From contig DVHM01000111.1 of NCBI GenBank assembly GCA_018712125.1, positions 1-5,443 on the forward strand: a DNA stretch of 5,443 nt, read 5' to 3'. The position numbers and the translations under genes are program-made. The notes beneath the pieces are model-generated. The model was not told the origin of the DNA. It searched no databases and worked only from the letters and a program-made list of their open reading frames with translations. Every line of letters begins with the position of its first letter. Position 1 is the first letter of the stretch. This DNA comes from Pullilachnospira_A gallistercoris (lineage in GTDB: Bacteria > Bacillota > Clostridia > Lachnospirales > Lachnospiraceae). Below, piece after piece: positions 1 through 4,943 of this stretch.

Positions 1-75
1 GACCTTGAGATCCCTAAAAAGCTATATACAGATGGGGAATTACGAAGGTTGAAAAAACGGATCAAGACATTCTAA
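1..75 (+). CDS. C-terminal end of an unidentified upstream gene (partial)
   Basis: Frame 1 is open from the window edge to a TAA at 73-75 and gives 24 residues. The tail is basic, ending in RRLKKRIKTF. It has no other stop, and a strong hairpin lies 32 bases after the stop, as expected for the end of a transcription unit. Codon use is more AT-rich (AAA, TTA, CTA, ATA) than in the genes downstream. The piece is too short to assign a family, so the product is unknown. It could also be a chance open frame at the window edge. Confidence 0.5.
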   Translation, partial: DLEIPKKLYTDGELRRLKKRIKTF

Positions 76-107
76 GTACGTTTACGTACGTTATATTATT
101 TTAAGCA

Positions 108-150
108 AATCTTCCAGAAATGCTGATGAATACGACATTTCTGGAAGATT
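108..150 (+). terminator. Perfect 15-bp hairpin, probable transcription terminator
   Basis: The left arm at 108-122 (AATCTTCCAGAAATG) is exactly complementary to the right arm at 136-150, with a 13-base loop. It is followed by CGTTTCTTAT, which is T-rich but not a clean T run. The hairpin lies between the end of the upstream frame and the promoter region of the cyclase gene, so termination of the upstream gene is the simplest reading. The loop is longer than in typical intrinsic terminators and the stem is AT-rich, so an RNA-stability or other structural role is possible. Confidence 0.55.
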
Positions 151-222
151 CGTTTCTTATAAAGTGGCAAAGTCGGGGAGGACTACATTTTTGATTTATA
201 GAGTGCTAATTTGAAAAGACTG

Positions 223-231
223 TGTTATACT
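223..231 (+). promoter_or_regulatory. Possible extended -10 promoter for the cyclase gene
   Basis: TGTTATACT matches an extended -10 element (TGnTATAAT with one mismatch). It lies 37 bases before the ATG at 269, predicting a short leader that contains the ribosome binding site. No good -35 box lies 16-18 bases upstream. TTGAAA at 211-216 is too close to be its -35. The assignment rests on the extended -10 alone. Confidence 0.35.
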
Positions 232-253
232 TACCTCATAGAAAAATAATTGT

Positions 254-260
254 GAGGGGG
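254..260 (+). promoter_or_regulatory. Ribosome binding site for the original cyclase start
   Basis: GAGGGGG lies 8 bases before the ATG at 269-271. It is the only good Shine-Dalgarno match near the 5' end of this gene. The GTG at 377 that opens the uninterrupted frame has only pyrimidine-rich sequence (TTTCTCCTTC) before it. This indicates that translation was meant to start at 269 (or at the in-frame ATG at 263), upstream of the stop at 374-376. Confidence 0.65.
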
Positions 261-268
261 AGATGACG

Positions 269-376
269 ATGGAACTTTTCCGAAAGAGGGGGGATCGTGA
301 GATTGAGGACAATTACTATCTGCTCTGGATATTGATTGCCGTCGAATTTTTCATGTCTTTCTCCTTCATCGGATAA
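269..376 (+). pseudogene. N-terminal fragment of the diguanylate cyclase, cut off by an in-frame TAA
   Basis: ATG at 269 opens a 35-residue frame that ends at TAA 374-376. The next codon, GTG 377, continues in the same frame into the cyclase. The fragment starts with a charged segment (MELFRKRGDREIEDN) followed by a hydrophobic stretch at residues 18-35 that looks like the first transmembrane helix. Together with the downstream part it would make a protein of about 427 residues. A single base change from TAT or TAC (Tyr) would explain the stop. Alternatives are a sequencing error, a recent nonsense mutation, stop readthrough, or a real short leader peptide coupled to reinitiation at GTG 377. 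The well-placed ribosome binding site and the membrane-helix character favour an interrupted gene. Confidence 0.6.
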
Positions 377-1552
377 GTGCACATTGCGCCGATCTTCCTT
401 ACCTTTGTCTATATTCCGGTCATGGTAGCCGGGTGTATTTTGGGACCGAAGAATTCCACAATTGTGGGCGCAGTGTTTGGCATCGCGTCCATGTGGAAGG
501 CTTCGGCCTTTTATGTGGCGGCGAGGGATGCGATTTTTTCTCCGGTCATGAGCGAAAAGCCCTTTGCGAGTATTCTGCTGAGTGTGGGATCCAGGGCGCT
601 TTTCGGTCTGATTATAGGGCTTCTGTACCGCGTCGCGAAGAACAGCCGTCATCCGATAGCGGGGATTCTTCTGGTGTCCACGGTGGGGAGAACGATTCAT
701 ACGGTGCTTGTATACAGTTTCATGCAGCTGCTGTTTCCGGAAGCGGGATTTACCCTGATAAACACGCTGGATGATATCCGCCGGTGGGATTTCCTTCCCT
801 TCATCGTGATTGTGGATGCCATTGTGGTAATCTGCTATCTGACATCCAGATCGGAATTCGTGCGTGGGGTTCTGGAACGTGTGCGGAATGTGGATCAGGT
901 CAATGAACTTTCCTCCCGCAGCCGTATCGGAATGGCTGTCATGCTGTCTCTGGCGTTGCTCGCCATCATTTTTATTCTGATGTATCAGAAGAATTTTAAT
1001 TATCTGTACTATGAGGCGCGTCTGGACGGGCTGACCGGTCTGATGGGGAGGCAGCAGTTTTTCCAGGCCGGGAAAAAGATTCTGGGCGAGATGAAGCTTG
1101 AGAGAGAAGATGCGGCCGGATGTTTCGTCATACTGGATGTGGACAGTTTCAAGGAAATCAATGATCGGTACGGCCATCCCGAGGGCGATCGGGTGCTGCG
1201 TGAAGTGGCGGATCATCTGCGCAAGGCGGTGGGGGAGTCGGGCATCCTCGGACGTCTGGGCGGCGACGAGTTTGTGGCGCTGATCCGCGTTCCGCTGACC
1301 GGGGAGGAGATCGAAACCTACATGAGTCGGCTGCGAGAGGCCTTTGCGACCATCCGGGTCGGAGAGCAGTCTGTGACCTGCAGTATCGGTGTGATTCCGC
1401 TGGAACCGGGAGTGTATATAGAGGATCTGTACCGGAGCGCGGATCATCTGCTCTACGAGGCGAAGAAGAAAGGAAAAAATCAGGTGGCGTTCGGTTATCG
1501 TTATCTCGAAGCCGGTAAGAAGGCAGAGGAGGAGCAGGAAATCGGGCAGTGA
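377..1552 (+). CDS. Membrane-anchored diguanylate cyclase (GGDEF domain), 5' end interrupted
   Basis: This protein should make cyclic di-GMP from two GTP at the inner face of the membrane. In the 391-residue frame, residues 1-160 contain about five hydrophobic helices (roughly 4-22, 28-47, 64-86, 93-118, 138-156), and another lies at 184-203. The GGDEF domain follows, with DGLTG at 217-221, LDVDSFKEIND at 253-263, GGDEF at 295-299 and SADHLLYEAKKKGKNQV at 354-370, so the active site looks intact. The usual inhibitory RxxD site five residues before GGDEF is absent (GESG at 286-289). GTG 377 directly follows an in-frame TAA and has no ribosome binding site. It is therefore probably not the natural start, and the gene may be inactive or expressed weakly by reinitiation. 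ATG 422 is another internal start. The domain assignment is firm; the functional state is uncertain. Confidence 0.85.
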   Translation: MHIAPIFLTFVYIPVMVAGCILGPKNSTIVGAVFGIASMWKASAFYVAARDAIFSPVMSEKPFASILLSVGSRALFGLIIGLLYRVAKNSRHPIAGILLVSTVGRTIHTVLVYSFMQLLFPEAGFTLINTLDDIRRWDFLPFIVIVDAIVVICYLTSRSEFVRGVLERVRNVDQVNELSSRSRIGMAVMLSLALLAIIFILMYQKNFNYLYYEARLDGLTGLMGRQQFFQAGKKILGEMKLEREDAAGCFVILDVDSFKEINDRYGHPEGDRVLREVADHLRKAVGESGILGRLGGDEFVALIRVPLTGEEIETYMSRLREAFATIRVGEQSVTCSIGVIPLEPGVYIEDLYRSADHLLYEAKKKGKNQVAFGYRYLEAGKKAEEEQEIGQ

Positions 1553-1585
1553 GCGGATGGATCGGATGAAAGCGGCCGGAGGATG

Positions 1586-1614
1586 TTTACGGAATGCATG
1601 GGAAATGGTAGAAT
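1586..1614 (+). promoter_or_regulatory. Putative promoter for the exoA operon
   Basis: TTTACG (1586-1591, four of six to the -35 consensus) is spaced 17 bases from TAGAAT (1609-1614, five of six). The latter is preceded by TGG, giving an extended -10. Transcription would start near 1621, about 60 bases before the exoA ATG. It falls within the 127-base gap after the cyclase gene, where a new transcription unit would be expected. It also argues against starting exoA at the upstream in-frame ATG at 1557. Confidence 0.45.
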
Positions 1615-1666
1615 GTCTTCAGGCATTTCGGCGGACAGGGAAGGTTTGTCGGAAAATTGACAGGAT

Positions 1667-1673
1667 GGAGGAG
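1667..1673 (+). promoter_or_regulatory. Ribosome binding site fixing the exoA start
   Basis: GGAGGAG lies 6 bases before ATG 1680. The same frame is open upstream to ATG 1557, but that start lacks a comparable site, and its first 41 residues do not resemble the family, whose proteins begin directly with the MKLISWNVNG-type strand. Confidence 0.8.
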
Positions 1674-1679
1674 AGACAG

Positions 1680-2441
1680 ATGAAACTGATTTCATGGAAT
1701 GTAAACGGCCTGCGGGCCTGCGTCAATAAAAACTTTATGGAGGAATTTCAGAAGCTGGACGCGGATTTTTTCTGTCTGCAGGAGACAAAGCTGCAGGAGG
1801 GGCAGATCGATCTGGAACTGCCGGGGTATGAGCAGTACTGGAATTACGCGAAGAGAAAAGGGTACTCCGGGACGGCGATTTTTACAAAGCATACGCCGCT
1901 GTCGGTTGCCTACGGTATGGGAATCGAGGAGCATGACCAGGAGGGGCGTGTGATTACGCTGGAATACGACCGTTTCTATCTTGTGACAGTCTACACGCCA
2001 AATTCTCAGAATGAACTGAAGCGTCTTTCCTACCGGATGGAGTGGGAGGACGCATTCCGCGGTTATCTCGGAAAGCTGGCGGAGAAAAAAGGAGTCATCG
2101 TGTGCGGGGACATGAATGTGGCCCACGAGGAGATCGACCTGAAAAATCCTAAGACCAACCGGAATAACGCCGGGTTTACGGATCAGGAGCGGGAGAAAAT
2201 GACAGAACTTCTGGACAGTGGATTTATCGACAGCTTCCGAAACTTTTATCCCGATGCGGAAGGCATTTACAGCTGGTGGTCCTATCGGTTCAAGGCCAGG
2301 GAGAAAAACGCCGGATGGCGGATCGACTATTTCCTGGTGTCGAATGACCTGAAGGAACAGATGAAGAGCGCGGCCATCCACACGGATATCTTCGGTTCGG
2401 ATCACTGTCCGGTGGAACTTGTCATGGACGATCTGCTGTAG
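1680..2441 (+). CDS. exoA: AP endonuclease / exodeoxyribonuclease III (ExoA/Xth family)
   Basis: This enzyme cuts the DNA backbone 5' to abasic sites during base excision repair and usually also has 3'-phosphodiesterase and 3'-5' exonuclease activity. It is a cytoplasmic, Mg-dependent protein of the endonuclease/exonuclease/phosphatase fold. At 253 residues it matches the family length. The catalytic motifs are all present: WNVNG with Asn7, LQETK with Glu35, VYTPN with Tyr105, GDMNVAH with Asp144 and Asn146, WRIDYF with Asp216, and GSDHCP with Ser240, Asp241 and His242. The DLKNPKTNRNNAGFT segment at 153-167 is typical of the ExoA/Xth branch. It is the first gene of a four-gene unit; the next gene starts 18 bases after its stop. 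Nothing suggests damage or transfer. The symbol exoA follows Bacillus usage; xth would be equally acceptable. Confidence 0.95.
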   Translation: MKLISWNVNGLRACVNKNFMEEFQKLDADFFCLQETKLQEGQIDLELPGYEQYWNYAKRKGYSGTAIFTKHTPLSVAYGMGIEEHDQEGRVITLEYDRFYLVTVYTPNSQNELKRLSYRMEWEDAFRGYLGKLAEKKGVIVCGDMNVAHEEIDLKNPKTNRNNAGFTDQEREKMTELLDSGFIDSFRNFYPDAEGIYSWWSYRFKAREKNAGWRIDYFLVSNDLKEQMKSAAIHTDIFGSDHCPVELVMDDLL

Positions 2442-2459
2442 GAAGGAGGACGCACGGCG

Positions 2460-3056
2460 ATGGAGAGCACGATTACAAGGGAGGAAGCGCTGAAACTTCT
2501 GATGAAGTATAACAAGGAATCTTTTCACATTCTTCACGGTCTGACGGTGGAGGGTGTGATGCGCTATTTTGCCCGGGAAAACGGATATGAGAACGAGGAG
2601 GATTACTGGGGAATTGTGGGACTGCTCCACGATATTGACTTTGAGCAGTACCCGGACCAGCACTGCAAAAAGGCGCCGGAGCTGCTGCGGCCTGCGGGGG
2701 TGTCGGAGGAGATGATCGCTTCCATCTGCAGCCATGGATACGGTCTCTGCAGCGACATTGAGCCGAAGCATTTTATGGAAAAGATGCTCTTTGCCTGCGA
2801 CGAGCTGACCGGACTCATCTGGGCTGCCGCGAAGATGCGTCCGTCCAAGAGCGTGATGGATATGGAATGGAAGAGCCTGAAGAAAAAATATAAGGACAAG
2901 CGGTTCGCGGCGGGCTGTTCCAGGGATGTGATCGCCACAGGCGCCCAGCGCCTCGGCTGGGATCTGGACACCCTTCTGGAGCAGACCATTCTCGCCATGC
3001 GCTCCTGTGAGCAGAGTGTTGCCCGGGAGATGGAAACGCTTGCGGGGGAAGCGTGA
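2460..3056 (+). CDS. HD-domain predicted hydrolase
   Basis: The 198-residue protein has the pattern of the HD metal-dependent phosphohydrolase superfamily: His26 in the first helix, the paired His57-Asp58 in GLLHDID, His92 in CSHGYG and Asp114 in ACDELTG. These would bind one or two metal ions. A conserved-looking segment follows (MRPSKSVMDMEWKSLKKKYKDKRFAAG, about 126-152). The substrate is unknown. HD proteins of this type are usually annotated only as predicted hydrolases, and nucleotides or phosphoesters are plausible substrates. No signal peptide or membrane helix is visible, so it should be cytoplasmic. AGGAGG at 2445-2450 lies 9 bases before the ATG, supporting this start. The gene sits 18 bases after exoA, and its TGA stop shares one base with the ATG of the next gene, indicating translational coupling. 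Confidence 0.85.
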   Translation: MESTITREEALKLLMKYNKESFHILHGLTVEGVMRYFARENGYENEEDYWGIVGLLHDIDFEQYPDQHCKKAPELLRPAGVSEEMIASICSHGYGLCSDIEPKHFMEKMLFACDELTGLIWAAAKMRPSKSVMDMEWKSLKKKYKDKRFAAGCSRDVIATGAQRLGWDLDTLLEQTILAMRSCEQSVAREMETLAGEA

Positions 3057-3574
3057 TGGGATATACGGACAGGAATATAGCGGAGAACGCGACAGAAAAT
3101 GTTGCAGGAAATGTTGTGGAACATGCGGCAGAAAACGCAGCGGAACGGGAGATGGAAATCCGGGTATATGACGAACTCCCCGAGGAGGCCAGTCGAATCC
3201 GCAGGGAAGTCTTTGTGGAGGAACAGGGCTTTATGGAGGAATTTGACGAGATTGACGGATGGGCAAACCATCTGGTGCTTTTTTCCGGAGGAGAGCCGGC
3301 GGGAACCTGCCGGGTCTTTTTTGATGAGGAGGGCGGAAATTTCATGATCGGCCGTCTGGCGGTAAGGAAAAAGTTTCGAGGTCTGCACTACGGGGAAGCG
3401 CTGGTGGGCGCTGCGGAGCAGAAGATCCGTGATCTGGGCGGCAGCAGGGCGGCGCTCTTTGCCCAGGTCAGAGCCAGCGGATTTTACGGGAAGCTGGGAT
3501 ACCGGAAGATCGGAGAGGAGTTTCTGGAAGAATACTGTCCCCATATCCGGATGGAAAGGGAACTGGGAGTATGA
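3056..3574 (+). CDS. GNAT-family N-acetyltransferase with N-terminal repeat extension
   Basis: This protein belongs to the GNAT acyl-CoA-dependent acetyltransferases and resembles the ElaA/YjcF-like branch; the acceptor is unknown. Numbered from ATG 3056 (172 residues), it has IRREVFVEEQGF at 48-59, EFDEID at 62-67, the acetyl-CoA-binding strand and loop at 100-116 with RGLHYG at 108-113, and ASGFYGKLGY at 140-149. The loop has His111 where many relatives have a glycine. Residues 9-28 are five tetrapeptide repeats outside the domain, and the fold itself begins near residue 33. Three starts are possible. GTG 3053 overlaps the previous gene by 4 bases, ATG 3056 is better spaced from GGGGGAA at 3044-3050, and ATG 3152 would remove the extension. 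I chose 3056. The stop overlaps the next gene by 4 bases. Confidence 0.85.
   Translation: MGYTDRNIAENATENVAGNVVEHAAENAAEREMEIRVYDELPEEASRIRREVFVEEQGFMEEFDEIDGWANHLVLFSGGEPAGTCRVFFDEEGGNFMIGRLAVRKKFRGLHYGEALVGAAEQKIRDLGGSRAALFAQVRASGFYGKLGYRKIGEEFLEEYCPHIRMERELGV
3080..3139 (+). repeat. Degenerate 12-bp tandem repeat coding for a tetrapeptide
   Basis: Five consecutive 12-base units encode AENA, TENV, AGNV, VEHA and AENA. A more decayed sixth unit (AERE) runs to 3151, immediately before an in-frame ATG at 3152. The pattern is [A/T/V]-[E/G]-[N/H]-[A/V]. It lies inside the 5' part of the acetyltransferase gene and forms an alanine/glutamate/asparagine-rich extension, probably helical or disordered. 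The units are diverged at the DNA level, so this is an old or drifting expansion rather than a fresh slippage product. Confidence 0.65.
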
Positions 3575-4215
3575 GAGCCGTGGTCATTCGGACGGAGGAT
3601 ATCACAGAGAGGCAGTGGGAACTTCTCTATGGACAGCTGAGTGAAGCCCGCAGGCAGAAGGCGGACCGCATTCATCTCCTGGCCCACCGGCGGGAGTCCA
3701 TCGCGGCGGGGGCACTTCTGGAATGGCTGCTGCGGCAGCAGGGAGAAGAGCCCCCCTTTTTCTATTGCGCCAGCGCCAATGGAAAGCCGTTTCTCATCGG
3801 TCGGGATGGAGAACGGAAAACAGGGGTATATTTTTCCATTACCCACACGAAGGGGCTGGCCGGGGCGGTTGTGGGAGAGGTGCCGGTGGGACTGGACGCG
3901 GAGCGGATCCGCCCCTATCCCGCTAAGGTGGCGGCGCGATATTTTTCCCCGGCGGAGCAAAAGCTTCTGGAGGAAGGGAATACCGCCGCTTTCTATCGGA
4001 TATGGACGAAAAAGGAGGCCCTGGCGAAGCTTCTGGATCTTCCGCTTCTGCAGGTGATGGAACGGCCGGAGGATGAGCCGAAGCATATCCGATGGCACAT
4101 TCGACAGGTGGAGGAGTGGGTGGTTGCTCTGTGCGAGGAGAGAGAAGATGCGCCCGGGGAGAGAAAAACCGGGGCAGAAGTGGAGGTTCTGACAGCGGGG
4201 GAGCTTCTTTTTTGA
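3571..4215 (+). CDS. Sfp-type 4'-phosphopantetheinyl transferase
   Basis: The enzyme moves the 4'-phosphopantetheine arm of coenzyme A onto a serine of carrier proteins, activating fatty acid, polyketide or nonribosomal peptide carriers. The 214-residue protein has the family motifs in order: NGKP at 70-73, FSITHT at 88-93, VGLDAER at 106-112 with Asp109 and Glu111, and WTKKEALAK at 145-153 with Lys148 and Glu149. Asp109, Glu111 and Glu149 correspond to the Mg-binding residues of Sfp. The W/KEA form of the last motif places it in the same broad subgroup as Sfp. Its ATG overlaps the acetyltransferase stop (ATGA), and GGAAAGGG at 3553-3560 may serve as its ribosome binding site, so it is translationally coupled. 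No synthase or carrier protein gene is in the window, so its target is unknown. It is the last gene of the unit; no convincing terminator follows. Confidence 0.9.
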   Translation: MRAVVIRTEDITERQWELLYGQLSEARRQKADRIHLLAHRRESIAAGALLEWLLRQQGEEPPFFYCASANGKPFLIGRDGERKTGVYFSITHTKGLAGAVVGEVPVGLDAERIRPYPAKVAARYFSPAEQKLLEEGNTAAFYRIWTKKEALAKLLDLPLLQVMERPEDEPKHIRWHIRQVEEWVVALCEEREDAPGERKTGAEVEVLTAGELLF

Positions 4216-4267
4216 ACGGTTTTTCGAAGAGGTTCTGCGGTGTTTCCCATGCCGCTTACAGGGAATC

Positions 4268-4295
4268 TTCTGGCACTTTTTGACGGTTTTCTGGC
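4268..4295 (+). repeat. Direct heptamer repeats 21 bp apart around the upstream -35 box
   Basis: TTCTGGC occurs at 4268-4274 and again at 4289-4295, a centre-to-centre distance of 21 bp, or two turns of the helix. The pair brackets the -35 box of the upstream ilvN promoter (4280-4285). This placement is what a regulator binding one DNA face would use, but a heptamer pair can also arise by chance. Confidence 0.3.
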
Positions 4296-4309
4296 GGGAA
4301 AAATATGAT
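4280..4309 (+). promoter_or_regulatory. Upstream ilvNC promoter candidate
   Basis: TTGACG (4280-4285, five of six) and TATGAT (4304-4309, five of six) are 18 bases apart, a sigma-A-type arrangement. Transcription would start near 4316. Its -10 box shares base 4309 with the -35 box of the next promoter, so polymerase could not occupy both at once. Confidence 0.45.
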
Positions 4310-4336
4310 TGACAACACAGGGGAATGTGCTAGAAT
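4309..4336 (+). promoter_or_regulatory. Main ilvNC promoter
   Basis: A perfect TTGACA (4309-4314) is followed after 16 bases by TAGAAT (4331-4336), which is preceded by TGC, giving an extended -10. Transcription would start near 4343 and leave a leader of about 85 bases before the ilvN ATG. This is the strongest promoter match in the window, fitting a highly expressed biosynthetic operon. Confidence 0.75.
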
Positions 4337-4354
4337 TATTTGTAATGTGAGTTT

Positions 4355-4377
4355 ATCAGACGAGGAAATCGCCTGAT
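4355..4377 (+). promoter_or_regulatory. Hairpin in the ilvN leader
   Basis: ATCAGACGA (4355-4363) pairs with TCGCCTGAT (4369-4377) around a GGAAA loop, giving a 9-bp stem with a single A-C mismatch. No T run follows, so it is not a terminator by itself. It lies about 12 bases into the predicted transcript. It could stabilise the 5' end of the mRNA or be an operator dyad; no known riboswitch or T-box pattern was recognised. Confidence 0.4.
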
Positions 4378-4427
4378 CTGGCCTACATAAGACACAGAAG
4401 CGTTCTTGGAAAGGAAGAGATTTGCTT

Positions 4428-4928
4428 ATGAGAAGACAGGTAATGTCAATTTTGGTGGAAAATACGCCGGGGCTCCTCAGCCATGTATCCGGGCTGTTCA
4501 GCCGCAGAGGCTACAATATTGACAGCTTTTCCGCAGGAGTTACCGCGGATCCGAGATTTACCCGGATTACCATTGTGACCAGCGGGGATGAACTGATCCT
4601 GGAGCAGATCGAAAAGCAGCTGGCCAAGCTGGAGGATGTGGTGGATATTAAGATCCTGCAGCCGGGAGCTTCCGTTACGAGAGAGCTGATGCTGGTAAAG
4701 ATTTCGGCGAAGGATACGGACCGCCAGTCGGTGCTGTCGATTACCGAGATTTTCCACGGCAAGGTAGTAGACGTGACTCACGACTCCATGGTCATTGAAG
4801 TGACGGGCCATCAGGAGAAGCTGCAGTCCTTTTTGGACATGCTGGCAGACTACGAGATCCTGGAACTTGCGAGAACCGGACTGACCGGACTGACAAGAGG
4901 CTCCAAGGACGTGGTCATCATCGATTAA
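4428..4928 (+). CDS. ilvN: Acetohydroxyacid synthase small (regulatory) subunit
   Basis: This is the regulatory subunit of acetolactate/acetohydroxyacid synthase, the first common step of valine, leucine and isoleucine synthesis. It activates the catalytic subunit IlvB and brings valine feedback inhibition. The 166-residue length fits the family. Residues 4-76 form the ACT domain, with ENTPGLLSHVSGLFSRRGYN at 11-30. Asn12, Gly15 and Asn30 lie where valine-site residues are known in the E. coli IlvH subunit. The C-terminal half includes TRELMLVKI at 84-92 and ends in GLTGLTRGSKDVVIID. ATG 4428 is preceded by AAGGAAG at 4411-4417. The same frame also offers TTG at 4422, which is less likely. 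No ilvB lies upstream, so the catalytic subunit must be downstream or elsewhere. ilvC follows after 15 bases. The symbol ilvH is also used for this family. Confidence 0.95.
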   Translation: MRRQVMSILVENTPGLLSHVSGLFSRRGYNIDSFSAGVTADPRFTRITIVTSGDELILEQIEKQLAKLEDVVDIKILQPGASVTRELMLVKISAKDTDRQSVLSITEIFHGKVVDVTHDSMVIEVTGHQEKLQSFLDMLADYEILELARTGLTGLTRGSKDVVIID

Positions 4929-4935
4929 AAGGAGG
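4929..4935 (+). promoter_or_regulatory. Consensus ribosome binding site of ilvC
   Basis: AAGGAGG starts directly after the ilvN TAA and lies 8 bases before the ilvC ATG. It is a near-perfect match to the 16S tail and the strongest such site in the window, in line with high expression of ilvC. Confidence 0.85.
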
Positions 4936-4943
4936 AAAAAAAG

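Noticed and set aside
236..1447. 403-codon open frame on the - strand across the cyclase gene
   Set aside because: It lies opposite an obvious GGDEF gene. Its translation is rich in His, Arg, Gln and Pro without any recognisable domain, as expected from the complement of a GC-rich coding frame.
1657..1662. TTGACA as a -35 box before exoA
   Set aside because: It lies only 17 bases before the ATG, so any matching -10 would fall inside the coding sequence.
1557..1679. 41-residue N-terminal extension of exoA from ATG 1557
   Set aside because: It has no comparable ribosome binding site, does not resemble the family, and covers a likely promoter. ATG 1680 has GGAGGAG at the right distance and gives the normal protein length.
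1692..2771. 359-codon open frame on the - strand across exoA and the HD gene
   Set aside because: It spans two well-supported genes and their junction, shows no family features and has no ribosome binding site of note. It is a shadow frame.
2603..3544. 313-codon open frame on the - strand across the HD and GNAT genes
   Set aside because: Composition is Ser/Arg/Pro-rich and it overlaps two real genes completely. It shows no motif.
4216..4279. Intrinsic terminator after the phosphopantetheinyl transferase gene
   Set aside because: Only weak pairings of four or five bases (such as GCGG with CCGC) were found and no stem with a following T run, so no terminator is claimed.
4343..4427. T-box riboswitch or leader-peptide attenuator for ilvNC
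   Set aside because: The leader is too short, no T-box sequence or terminator stem with a T run is present, and the only tiny frame lacks a run of branched-chain codons.
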